A stretch of DNA of 12,578 bases from DAIOFH01 sp036745875 (GCA_036745875.1 DAIOFH010000117.1:1-12578); one strand, 5' to 3'; positions 6,030-12,578 are shown, counted from the first letter of the stretch. Program-made: numbers and translations. The notes: a model not told the origin generated them from the sequence alone.

Positions 6030-8057
6030 ATGCAACATGTGATTCGCCAGGACTTGATACGCGCCGCCAAGGAGCGCTTCTGCCGGCATAACGAAGAGCA
6101 TGTCGAGAATGTGAGGCCGGAAATACTGGCGTCATGGAAGCGGTCCCGAAGTTACGGCATCGAACCGTATCGACGCGATGCGCATGTTTTGCCCCTCGAA
6201 GAGCTTGAAGCGCGCATTCAGTCGCAACAGGATTTTTACGACATTTCACTTTCGTTGATGGACGGGCTTTTCGCCTTCACCAAGGGGTCGGGGCTGCTCC
6301 TCGTGTTGGCCGATGCCGAAGGATATATACTCGCCGCTATCGGCGACGACGGCATCCGAACCCTTGCGGTCCAAAACGGAGTGGTGAACGGCAGCAACAG
6401 CGCCGAGCGCTGCATCGGCACAAACGCCATCGGGACCGTGCTGGAGACGAGAGAGCCGGTACAGGTATCGGGGCAGGAGCATTTTATTTCACCCGAATCC
6501 AACCTGGTCTGTTCGGGCGCACCGGTCTTCGCGGCCGACGGTGATTTGGTCGGGGTGATTTGCATTGTCGGCAAATACGAAAAAGTGTCCATCCATACCC
6601 TGGGCATGGCTTTTGCCGCCTCCGAAGCGGCGACGAAACAACTCCGCATGAAAGCCGCCTACGATACCGTGGGCAAGGCGCAGAAGAACATGACGGCGAT
6701 AATCGAGCACATACAGTCGGGGTTGCTGCTGGTTGACCGGAATATGGTCATCAAACTGGCAAACAGCAGGGCTGAAAGACTGTTCGACCTGCCGGAAGGC
6801 GGGTTGGTCGGAAAGACGTTTGACGAAGCCTTTGGCGAAGGGGGAGTCGGGTTCGAGGAATTGCACGCGGGCGTCAGCGACCGCAACGTCACGCTGAGAA
6901 AAGGCGGCCGCCCGGTCACGATTTCCCTGAGCAGCGTGCCCGCGGACAGCGGCGAATATGTGGTAACCATGGAGAAGATCGAGACGCTGCACAAAAAGAT
7001 CAACAAGATCTTCGGTTCCGAAGCGAGTTTTCACTTTTCAGACATCGTGGGGCAGTCCAAGGCGATGGCCACCACCGTATCGCTCGCCAGGATCGCCGCG
7101 GAAAACAACTCGAGCGTACTCCTTACCGGCGAAAGCGGAACCGGCAAGGAACTGTTCGCCCAGTCCATCCACAACGCGGGCAGCCGCGCGAGCGGCCCTT
7201 TCGTGGCCATCAACTGCGGCGCGCTGCCGAAAAGCCTGATCGAGAGTGAGCTGTTCGGCTATGAAGGAGGCAGCTTCACCGGCGCGCGCAAGGACGGCAG
7301 CCCCGGCAAATTCGAACTGGCGGAGGGCGGCACCATTTTTCTCGACGAGATCGGCGATATGCCTTTCGACGTGCAGGTCAACCTGCTTCGCGTCCTGCAG
7401 AACCGGGAGATCGTCAGGCTTGGATCAAAGAGCGCGATCAAGATCGACGTCCGGATCATCGCCGCCACCAACCAGGACCTCCATGAGGTGATCAAAAACA
7501 ACGCGTTTCGTAGCGATCTATACTATCGCCTGAATGTTTTCAATATCCAGATCCCGCCGCTCAGGGAACGACACGGCGACGTGCGCTTTCTTGCCGACTA
7601 TTTTCTGGAAAAATACGCCTCCCTGTCGAACAACCGCATCGAAGGCTTTACGGAGGATGCGTACGCAATTATGGAACGTTACCGCTGGCCCGGCAATATC
7701 CGCCAACTGGAGAACGCGGTGGAACGCGCCATTTATATCGCCAAGGAGGGAAGGATCGACCAGTCATGCCTTCCTCCAGCCATCATTTCCGGTGCGGCGG
7801 GCGAGCGTCTGCCGGCTGCGTCGTACCGTCATGACGAATGGCGCGACGACAGGGGCGAAATGGCCGCCCAGGCGGATTCCGCACCGTCGAAATCGGCGCT
7901 CTCCCTCAAGAACAACGAGAAGCAGCTGATAAAGGATGCTATCCGTTCCACCGGCGGCAACATCAAAAAAGCGGCGGAGGTATTGGGAATCAGCCGCAAG
8001 ACGATCTATCGGAAGATCGAAAAGTACTCCATCAATGTCGACCAGCTGCGGATGTAG
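6030..8057 (+). CDS. Sigma-54-dependent transcriptional activator, AcoR/DhaR type (R2)
   Basis: A 675-residue paralogue of R1 with the same order of domains. The signature RPEILASWKRSR is at 29-40, a GAF-like sensor at about 60-205, a PAS-like domain at about 218-320, and the AAA+ core contains Walker A GESGTGKE (367-374), Walker B GGTIFLDE (433-440) and FRSDLYYRLNVF (493-504). The sigma-54 contact loop reads GSFTGA (414-419) rather than GAFTGA, a variant that keeps the F-T-G core. The Fis-type helix-turn-helix is at about 632-665 (GGNIKKAAEVLGISRKTIYRK). AGGGAGGG at 6016-6023 precedes the ATG by 6 bases. The AAA+ domains of R1 and R2 are very similar while their sensor domains differ, so they probably read different signals. 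The gene follows the alcohol dehydrogenase and may control it and the SDR. Confidence 0.93.
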   Translation: MQHVIRQDLIRAAKERFCRHNEEHVENVRPEILASWKRSRSYGIEPYRRDAHVLPLEELEARIQSQQDFYDISLSLMDGLFAFTKGSGLLLVLADAEGYILAAIGDDGIRTLAVQNGVVNGSNSAERCIGTNAIGTVLETREPVQVSGQEHFISPESNLVCSGAPVFAADGDLVGVICIVGKYEKVSIHTLGMAFAASEAATKQLRMKAAYDTVGKAQKNMTAIIEHIQSGLLLVDRNMVIKLANSRAERLFDLPEGGLVGKTFDEAFGEGGVGFEELHAGVSDRNVTLRKGGRPVTISLSSVPADSGEYVVTMEKIETLHKKINKIFGSEASFHFSDIVGQSKAMATTVSLARIAAENNSSVLLTGESGTGKELFAQSIHNAGSRASGPFVAINCGALPKSLIESELFGYEGGSFTGARKDGSPGKFELAEGGTIFLDEIGDMPFDVQVNLLRVLQNREIVRLGSKSAIKIDVRIIAATNQDLHEVIKNNAFRSDLYYRLNVFNIQIPPLRERHGDVRFLADYFLEKYASLSNNRIEGFTEDAYAIMERYRWPGNIRQLENAVERAIYIAKEGRIDQSCLPPAIISGAAGERLPAASYRHDEWRDDRGEMAAQADSAPSKSALSLKNNEKQLIKDAIRSTGGNIKKAAEVLGISRKTIYRKIEKYSINVDQLRM

Positions 8058-8070
8058 GACAAGCAGCTCT

Positions 8071-8250
8071 TCAGGACTGCATGATCTTTTCCATGGCGAG
8101 CCTGCCGTGCCGAAGCAGACCGTGCGGATCTTCCTCGGTTCCCGCGAGATCAGCTTGATAAATACCTCTCCAGCTCGAAGTAGTTGATCTCGTTGCGGAG
8201 GGTCTCCCCCTCGTCTATCACATTCCCCAAAAGATCGAGTACGGTATAAC
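8071..8250 (-). pseudogene. Unidentified degenerate gene, C-terminal fragment
   Basis: On the minus strand two frames together give a plausible protein tail. The first runs through LLGNVIDEGETLRNEINYF and ELERYLSS to a stop at 8150; the second continues with ADLAGTEEDPHGLLRHGRL and AMEKIMQS to a stop at 8071. Removing one A from the TCAAGC near 8152-8157 would join them in one frame. GC-rich third positions and the charged, helix-like composition suggest former coding DNA. The fragment is cut where the sugar-binding-protein remnant of the opposite strand begins (about 8251). I do not recognise the family. The reading could still be accidental. Confidence 0.35.
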
Positions 8251-8418
8251 AGGTGGAGCAAGGAAGTCGCATTTGTCCTGAAATTCGCAGAGGAGATGGG
8301 CGCGGAGGTCCTCCTGCAGGTCGCCGAAAACGACGCGCAGTTGCAATTGATGCAGATAGAAAACCTTCTTACCCAGGGCATGGATATGTTGATATTCAAC
8401 ACTATCGACGAATCGTGA
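8251..8418 (+). pseudogene. Remnant of a sugar ABC-transporter substrate-binding protein
   Basis: About 55 codons read RWSKEVAFVLKFAEEMGAEV, then VAENDAQLQLMQIENLLTQG and MDMLIFNTIDES before a stop. This closely follows the early part of XylF/RbsB-type periplasmic sugar-binding proteins (family pattern ERWxKDxxxFxxxAEELGAEV, NDAQKQLSQIENLIxQGVDVLVI). There is no start codon, signal peptide or lipobox, and the rest of the protein (about 250 residues) is missing. It abuts kinase sequence on the right, so it is a deletion scar. It indicates that a sugar importer once stood here. Confidence 0.65.
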
Positions 8419-8685
8419 TAATCAAGCTTGGCGCTGACGGCGTTTATGATAACATTGAAGGCCGGGAATACCATGTTTTCAACATGGCCGCCAAAGTTGG
8501 CGACACGACAGGAGCGGGCGATAATTTTCATATCCGGCTTTATGGCTGGCCTGCACGACGCGCTGCAGCCGGAAAAGTGTCTGAGACTGGGCTGCGCCGC
8601 ATCGGCCATTTCTATTCAAAAAGTCGGCGCTACCGGCGCTATTTGCTCGATGAAACAGGTCTACGACTATATGAGGGAGAATTGA
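8415..8685 (+). pseudogene. PfkB-family sugar kinase, C-terminal remnant with frameshift
   Basis: The frame starting at 8415 reads VIIKLGADGVYDNIEGREYH and then KVGDTTGAGDNF, which contains the DTTGAGD anion-hole/catalytic motif of ribokinase/PfkB kinases (catalytic aspartate in GAGD). At the T run 8525-8528 one surplus T shifts the frame; the next frame continues ISGFMAGLHDALQPEKCL and RLGCAASAISIQKVGATGAI to a stop at 8683-8685. The N-terminal two thirds are absent and the left side is fused to the binding-protein remnant. The last codons carry the GGGAG that serves the aldolase start at 8689, so kinase and aldolase were once translationally adjacent. Substrate may have been ribose, fructose or 2-keto-3-deoxygluconate; this cannot be told. 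Confidence 0.75.
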
Positions 8686-8688
8686 ACC

Positions 8689-9567
8689 ATGGCCATGTTC
8701 AGAGGAATATTCCCTGCGTTGATCACACCATTCAAAACGAACGGCGCTTTGGACACGGATGCGCTGCAGCGCGTCATCGAAAGGAATGTGGGAGAAGGGG
8801 TTGACGGATTCTACATTTCCGGCAGCACCGGCGAATCGTTCATGATGACGAACGAACAGCGCAGGGAATTGACTTCCGAAGTTGTGCGCATCGTCGCAGG
8901 GCGGGTCAAGGTTATTGTGAATATCGGTTCGTTTTCTCTCGACCAGGCGCTTGACATGGCGCTCCATGCCAAGGATGTGGGTGTTGACGCCATATCGTCC
9001 GTCCCTCCCTTCTACTTCCCGTTCAACAAGGACGAAATCCGCGACTACTATCTCGACCTGCAAAAGGGCGCAGGTTTGCCGATGATTGTTTACAACATCC
9101 CGAAAATGAGCGGCGTGTCCTTCTCCACCGCGGACCTCCTCGACATGCTGGCGAGGGAAGGCATCGTCGGCATCAAACAAACCACCCTCGACCTTTTCCA
9201 GACCGAGACTATAGTGCGGAAAATGCCCGACATGTCGGTCTTTAACGGTCTCGACGAAACATTCCTCCCCGCCTTGTCCGTGGGGGTCAGGGCCATGATC
9301 GGCAGTACGGCATCCATTATGCCCAGGATGTTCAAGCGCATTATGGCTGCGCACGAAAAGGGAGACAATGCGGAGGCTCTGCGACTGCAGGGCGTCGTGA
9401 ACGGCATTGTCGAAAAACTTGTAAGCGTCGGGATTTTCAAGGGGGTCAAAACGGTGTTGCAATTGCAAGGAATAGATTGCGGCGTATGCAAGAAGCCGTT
9501 CAAGCCACTGGACGACAAGGCCATGTCCATTGTCAAGGCAGCTTATGACGAAATAAACAACCAGTAA
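8689..9567 (+). CDS. DapA/NanA-family aldolase (N-acetylneuraminate-lyase-like)
   Basis: A 292-residue class I (Schiff-base) aldolase with a TIM-barrel fold. GSTGE is at 45-49 (S46, T47), YNIP with catalytic Y135 at 135-138, and the lysine that forms the imine is K163 in GIKQTTLDLF. The stretch ISGSTGES, YNIPKMSGV, GIKQTT and FNGLDETFL resembles N-acetylneuraminate lyase more than dihydrodipicolinate synthase; both cleave or form pyruvate adducts, and 2-keto-3-deoxy sugar-acid aldolases belong to the same family. No mannosamine kinase or epimerase is nearby, so sialic acid is not supported; a pyruvate-releasing sugar-acid aldolase would fit the glycerate kinase downstream. GGGAG (8675-8679), inside the end of the kinase remnant, lies 9 bases before the ATG. 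All core residues are intact although its former neighbours are decayed. Confidence 0.85.
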   Translation: MAMFRGIFPALITPFKTNGALDTDALQRVIERNVGEGVDGFYISGSTGESFMMTNEQRRELTSEVVRIVAGRVKVIVNIGSFSLDQALDMALHAKDVGVDAISSVPPFYFPFNKDEIRDYYLDLQKGAGLPMIVYNIPKMSGVSFSTADLLDMLAREGIVGIKQTTLDLFQTETIVRKMPDMSVFNGLDETFLPALSVGVRAMIGSTASIMPRMFKRIMAAHEKGDNAEALRLQGVVNGIVEKLVSVGIFKGVKTVLQLQGIDCGVCKKPFKPLDDKAMSIVKAAYDEINNQ

Positions 9568-9575
9568 ATTTCAAA

Positions 9576-9740
9576 ATGAATATCGCCAGCGAAATCTGCA
9601 AGGCATTCAACACTCGTTTTGTGGAATCCGTAACCAACGAATCGCAATGGTGGGCCATGGCCAAGGCGGAGGGTATCGCCGAAACGCGAAAAGTCATGGT
9701 CCGCTGGATCGACATGCTCGGATCGGCGGGTAAGGTATAG
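9576..9740 (+). pseudogene. Class II ketose-bisphosphate aldolase, C-terminal remnant
   Basis: Fifty-four codons begin with MNIASEICKAFNTRFVES and end with RKVMVRWIDMLGSAGKV. This matches the last part of class II fructose/tagatose-bisphosphate aldolases, where a KxNIxTExxxAF strand-helix is followed by a C-terminal helix ending in (F/L)GSAGKA. The preceding residues in frame (NFK) also fit. The first about 230 residues, including all zinc ligands, are missing, and there is no ribosome binding site, so it is a remnant. It starts immediately after the stop of the intact aldolase and its own stop overlaps the AGAGG used by the transporter at 9752, which suggests an earlier operon order aldolase - aldolase - transporter. 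Confidence 0.6.
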
Positions 9741-9751
9741 AGGCTGAACGA

Positions 9752-10891
9752 ATGCAAGGAATTGACAACCATAGATCTTTACTCAATGCCGGACGCATGC
9801 CTTTCTTTGCGTCCGGCTTTATGCTTGCCGCCTGGGCGCCGCTGATACCATATGCCAAATTGCGCGCCGGCATAGAAAGCGACTCCACCCTGGGTCTTTT
9901 ACTGCTCTGCCTGGGGGCGGGGTCGATTGTTGCCATGTCCATGGCAGGCACCGTCACCTCGCGGTTTGGTTGCAGGTCCATTATCATTCCCGCCGTTCTA
10001 TTGGCTGGGGCCGTCCTCTTCTGCCTTGCTAACGCATCCAGCGTGGCGGCGCTTGCCGGCTTGCTGTTTGTGTTCGGCCTGCTTTTCGGCTTTCTCGAGG
10101 TGGCGATGAACGTTCATGCCGTCCTGGTGCAAAATATTATCGGCCGTCCGGTGATGTCAGGGTTCCACAGCCTTTACAGTGTGGGCGGGTTTGTCGGGGC
10201 GGGGGGGGCCAGCCTTCTTCTCGCGGCAGGCCTGACGCCATTATGGGCGATGGTTCCCATCATTATGATTGTGGTTTTGCTCGTGGCTGCCTGGGGAGGC
10301 GGGCTTCTAAACGAAACCAACCATGAACCTGCCCCATTCTTTGTCGTGCCACGGGGGATAGTGCTGGTGATAGGGGTATTGTGTTTCATTACCTTCCTTG
10401 TCGAAGGATCCATCCTGGACTGGGGCGCGCTGTTTCTCTCGACATATCAAAATGTGGAAATAAGTTCGGCCGGGCTGGGCTACAGCGCCTTCGCCATTGC
10501 CATGACATCCGCCCGCTTCATCGGCGACCGGCTGGTCAGCCTCAATAAAAAGGCGGTAATAGTGATCGGTAGCGCGATGGAGACGGCCGGCTTCGCCATG
10601 GTCGCTTTTTCCTCCAGCCCGGTGCTGGGTTTTCTTGGCTTCATCATTATCGGATTGGGGGCGGCGAATATCGTGCCGGTGTTGTTTGTCGAGGCGACAC
10701 ATCAATCCGATATGCCGGTCCAGTCGTCTTTGGCGGCGGTGTCATTGATAGGCTATACCGGCGGATTGGCCGGTCCCGCGCTTATCGGCTTTGTTTCAAG
10801 CTTGATAGGCTTGCCTATGACGTTCGCCCTTTTGGGGATGCTGGCGCTTTCCCCAGCCATCCTGGCGAGACGAATCCTCACGACCGGCTGA
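9752..10891 (+). CDS. MFS transporter, YbjJ-type
   Basis: A 379-residue, very hydrophobic inner-membrane protein with about 11 or 12 predicted membrane helices. The start pattern FFASGFMLAAWAPLIPYAKL, then LGLLLLCLGAGSIVAMSMAG and RFGCRS, followed by AMNVHAV, GRPVMSGFHSLYSVGGFVGA and EGSILDWGALFL are hallmarks of the YbjJ-like branch of the major facilitator superfamily, related to sugar/fucose-permease-like carriers. It would use an ion gradient to move a small solute; the substrate is unknown. AGAGG (9739-9743) lies 8 bases before the ATG. It follows the decayed sugar genes and precedes the glycerate kinase by 149 bases, so a role with sugars, sugar acids or glycerate is possible. Confidence 0.88.
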   Translation: MQGIDNHRSLLNAGRMPFFASGFMLAAWAPLIPYAKLRAGIESDSTLGLLLLCLGAGSIVAMSMAGTVTSRFGCRSIIIPAVLLAGAVLFCLANASSVAALAGLLFVFGLLFGFLEVAMNVHAVLVQNIIGRPVMSGFHSLYSVGGFVGAGGASLLLAAGLTPLWAMVPIIMIVVLLVAAWGGGLLNETNHEPAPFFVVPRGIVLVIGVLCFITFLVEGSILDWGALFLSTYQNVEISSAGLGYSAFAIAMTSARFIGDRLVSLNKKAVIVIGSAMETAGFAMVAFSSSPVLGFLGFIIIGLGAANIVPVLFVEATHQSDMPVQSSLAAVSLIGYTGGLAGPALIGFVSSLIGLPMTFALLGMLALSPAILARRILTTG

Positions 10892-10911
10892 TCCGCATGG
10901 CATCCGGAAAA

Positions 10912-10944
10912 TGCAATTGCAGGCACTTTGGCTTCGGGTACAAT
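10912..10944 (+). promoter_or_regulatory. Possible sigma-70 promoter and palindrome before glycerate kinase
   Basis: A -10-like TACAAT (10939-10944) is preceded at 16 bases by TTGCAG (10917-10922), a weak -35. The -35 overlaps the perfect palindrome TGCAATTGCA (10912-10921), which could be an operator. This would give glycerate kinase its own transcription apart from the transporter. Confidence 0.28.
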
Positions 10945-11040
10945 CAACCCGTATGAATTTTTGTAAAAGCTGCGGTGGGTTGGAGCTGCTGCTTTCCCGT
11001 AGCCTTTGTGAATCGGCCTCTTTTTCAATTGGGAACCGCC

Positions 11041-12183
11041 ATGAAGATCGTAGTCGCGCCAAACGCTTTCAAAGACAGCATGACCGCCGGGGATGCATGC
11101 AAAGCCATCAGCGAAGGTATCCTCAGGGTCGCGCCTGACGCCGTTATCGCGCCAGTGCATATAGCCGACGGCGGCGACGGGTTGCACGACGTGATAAAGG
11201 CGGTTTTCGGCGGCGAGGAACGCTTTGTCGAGGTGACCGGGCCATTGGCGAAACCGGTCAAGGCGGAGTTCTTGTATCTGCCGGAAAGCAAAACCGCCGT
11301 GTTGGAGATGGCCCGTGCCAGCGGTATCGCCCTGCTTACGAATGAAGAGCGCAATGCCCGTACCACCACCACCGTGGGAACGGGCGAACTCGCCTGCGCC
11401 GCGATTGCGGCCGGCGCGACGAAAATCCTCGTCGGCATCGGCGGCAGCGCCACCAATGACGGCGGCGTCGGGTTTGCACAGGCCCTTGGCGTCAAATTTC
11501 TCGATGAGTCAGGCAATCCCGTCCGTCCCATAGGCGAGGATTTGGAGAAAATCCGCACTATCGACATGTCTGGACTGAAATTCGACCCCGCCTCAATTGC
11601 TTGGGAGGCGGTCTGCGACGTGGACAACCCCCTCACGGGTCCGCGCGGCGCGTCCGCCGTTTTCGGCCCGCAGAAAGGGGCAACGCCCGAGGATGTGGCG
11701 TTTCTTGACGCCGGACTGACCAATCTGACACTACGGGTCAAGGAATGTCTTGGGAAAGACCTTGCCGACATGCCCGGCGCGGGCGCGGCAGGCGGTCTTG
11801 GCTTTGGCCTTGCCGCCTTTGTCGGCGCGGAATTGCGGCCCGGCGTCGATGTTGTCCTCGACATGGTGGACATCGACAAGGAATTGAAAAATGCCGACCT
11901 GGCGATAACTGCGGAAGGCAGGATCGACTTTCAGACCGCCTTCGGCAAGGGACCTGCCGGCGTGGGCGCGAGGGCAAAAAAATACGGCGTCCCCTGTCTT
12001 GCCTTGGCCGGCGGGCTGCAGGGCGATTTTTCCAACCTTCACGAGATAGGCATAGACGCCTGTTTTACCCTTTGTCCCGGTCCCATGCCGTTGGCGGACG
12101 CCATTCGTGACGGTCGGATGCTGCTTGCGAATGCGACAGAACAGGCTTTCCGCGCTTTTATGGCGGGAAGAAAATGCCGATAA
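11041..12183 (+). CDS. Glycerate 2-kinase (GarK/GlxK family)
   Basis: A 380-residue kinase that would phosphorylate D-glycerate, giving 2-phosphoglycerate in this family, and so feed lower glycolysis. The start KIVVAPNAFKDSMTA, the ADGGDG motif (42-47; most relatives have ADGGEG), GIGGSATNDGG (132-142), PGAGAAGGLGFGLAAF (245-260) and ITAEGRIDFQT (289-299) are all typical of the family, and the length is complete. The ATG at 11041 is preceded by GGGA about eight bases upstream; a longer in-frame version from 10975 would add 22 residues unlike the family and is rejected. A strong terminator follows. Glycerate would come from sugar-acid breakdown (for example by pyruvate aldolases such as that at 8689) or from import by the transporter at 9752; the link is inference. 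Confidence 0.93.
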   Translation: MKIVVAPNAFKDSMTAGDACKAISEGILRVAPDAVIAPVHIADGGDGLHDVIKAVFGGEERFVEVTGPLAKPVKAEFLYLPESKTAVLEMARASGIALLTNEERNARTTTTVGTGELACAAIAAGATKILVGIGGSATNDGGVGFAQALGVKFLDESGNPVRPIGEDLEKIRTIDMSGLKFDPASIAWEAVCDVDNPLTGPRGASAVFGPQKGATPEDVAFLDAGLTNLTLRVKECLGKDLADMPGAGAAGGLGFGLAAFVGAELRPGVDVVLDMVDIDKELKNADLAITAEGRIDFQTAFGKGPAGVGARAKKYGVPCLALAGGLQGDFSNLHEIGIDACFTLCPGPMPLADAIRDGRMLLANATEQAFRAFMAGRKCR

Positions 12184-12210
12184 CGCTTCTCACACGGAAC
12201 AAACATACAT

Positions 12211-12243
12211 AAAGCGACCGCAAATGGCGGTCGTTTTATTTTT
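12211..12243 (+). terminator. Strong intrinsic terminator after glycerate kinase
   Basis: CGACCGC (12215-12221) and GCGGTCG (12227-12233) form a perfect 7-bp stem with a five-base loop, directly followed by TTTTATTTTT (12234-12243). The A's just before the stem can pair with the first T's. It lies 31 bases past the stop codon and ends the transporter/kinase block. Confidence 0.9.
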
Positions 12244-12295
12244 GGATATCCAGTTTTGACACACCGGATCTGTACCAAAATGCAATCCTTTTCAA

Positions 12296-12323
12296 TTGAA
12301 TTAATCAAGCCATGCCGTATAGT
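12296..12323 (+). promoter_or_regulatory. Sigma-70-type promoter for the gene at the right edge
   Basis: TTGAAT (12296-12301) and TATAGT (12318-12323) are separated by 16 bases; they match the -35 and -10 consensus at four and five of six positions. Transcription would begin near 12330, giving a leader of about 180 bases before the ATG at 12510. The palindrome TTCAATTGAA (12291-12300) overlaps the -35. Confidence 0.5.
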
Positions 12324-12346
12324 GCAAATATCTGACTGCTTGCACT
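12321..12346. promoter_or_regulatory. Operator-like inverted repeat over the promoter start point
   Basis: AGTGCAA (12321-12327) and TTGCACT (12340-12346) are perfect reverse complements with 12 bases between. They overlap the -10 box and the expected start point of the promoter at 12296-12323, the usual place for a repressor. A second palindrome, TGGTCC G GGACCA, is at 12386-12398 in the leader. No repressor is identified. Confidence 0.4.
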
Positions 12347-12509
12347 TATCACCTTCGCCGTCCCGGATGCAAAAAAAGATTCGCCTGGTCCGGGACCATT
12401 CTTACTCTGCCTCAAAATATTGGCTTGTTCACCGCTCCCGCTCACCTATGGGCGGGCCGATGCCGCACTTATTCTTGATACGGATTCGGGTTGTAGACAG
12501 GAGATGGTC

Positions 12510-12578
12510 ATGGCTGAAAAAATCAGGGACTATGCAAAACTTGCACTTACAGAGGGATTCGGGATTAAGGTAGAACTT
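12510..12578 (+). CDS. Unidentified protein, N-terminal start only
   Basis: Twenty-three codons from ATG run to the window end, beginning MAEKIRDYAKLALTEGFG and ending IKVEL. The site AGGAGA stands five bases before the ATG, and a promoter with an operator-like repeat lies upstream, so a real gene is likely. The fragment is too short for me to assign a family; it looks soluble, without a signal peptide. Confidence 0.55.
   Translation, partial: MAEKIRDYAKLALTEGFGIKVEL

Noticed and set aside
7764..8609. 281-codon minus-strand frame across the end of R2 and the remnant region
   Set aside because: It mixes antisense of R2 with antisense of the kinase remnant and matches no family; only the separate tail at 8071-8250 reads like a protein.
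8253..8804. 183-codon plus-strand frame as one intact gene
   Set aside because: Only its middle part (8415-8528) matches a PfkB kinase; before and after this it is out of frame with the binding-protein remnant and kinase tail and overlaps the aldolase.
12256..12573. 105-codon open frame at the right end of the plus strand
   Set aside because: It lacks a ribosome binding site and overlaps, in another frame, the better supported gene start at 12510.
1..12578. CRISPR arrays, tRNA or rRNA genes, insertion sequences, prophage genes
   Set aside because: No repeat-spacer arrays, cloverleaf-like sequence, transposase or integrase reading frames or terminal repeats were seen.

Overview
The window comes from a bacterium of moderate GC content with purine-rich Shine-Dalgarno sites and heavy use of sigma-54. 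The gene set (two AcoR-type activators, an acetoin/diol-type short-chain dehydrogenase, an iron-dependent alcohol dehydrogenase, an N-acetylneuraminate-lyase-type aldolase, a glycerate kinase) fits an anaerobic or facultative heterotroph fermenting sugars, polyols or small carbonyls. I cannot name the genus from sequence alone.

Left part (1-8057): the regulated oxidoreductase block. At the left edge, on the minus strand, a short-chain dehydrogenase (SDR) begins, overlapped by a probable 50-residue membrane protein (26-178). Divergent from them, after an AT-rich gap full of TGACA/TGTCA motifs, lies the sigma-54 activator R1 (665-2752). It converges on a glyoxalase-fold (VOC) gene (2759-3220, minus), preceded by a BudC-like SDR (3399-4187, minus) with its own intrinsic terminator. 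A 570-base gap separates this SDR from a divergent iron-type alcohol dehydrogenase (4791-5912, plus), which is followed by a second, paralogous sigma-54 activator R2 (6030-8057). The gap carries a near-consensus -24/-12 promoter aimed at the SDR, a weaker one aimed at the alcohol dehydrogenase, and between them a perfect GACACAC/GTGTGTC palindrome nested in a second, nearly concentric inverted repeat. I read this as a shared enhancer, so R1 and/or R2 probably switch on both dehydrogenases. Which regulator acts where is inference.

Middle part (8058-9751): a graveyard of carbohydrate genes. Just after R2 lie an unidentified frameshifted C-terminal fragment (minus), a fragment of a sugar-binding ABC-transporter protein joined directly to the C-terminal part of a PfkB-family kinase (itself frameshifted in a run of four T), and, after an intact NanA/DapA-family aldolase (8689-9567), the last about 55 codons of a class II ketose-bisphosphate aldolase. 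An ancestral sugar operon (binding protein, kinase, two aldolases) seems to have been cut down by deletions, leaving one intact enzyme.

Right part (9752-12578): a YbjJ-type MFS transporter, then a GarK/GlxK-type glycerate 2-kinase ending in a strong terminator. After about 260 noncoding bases, which include a sigma-70-like promoter overlapped by an operator-like inverted repeat, a new unidentified gene starts at 12510 and runs off the window. The aldolase, transporter and glycerate kinase could belong to sugar-acid or glycerate catabolism, but this is inference from neighbourhood.
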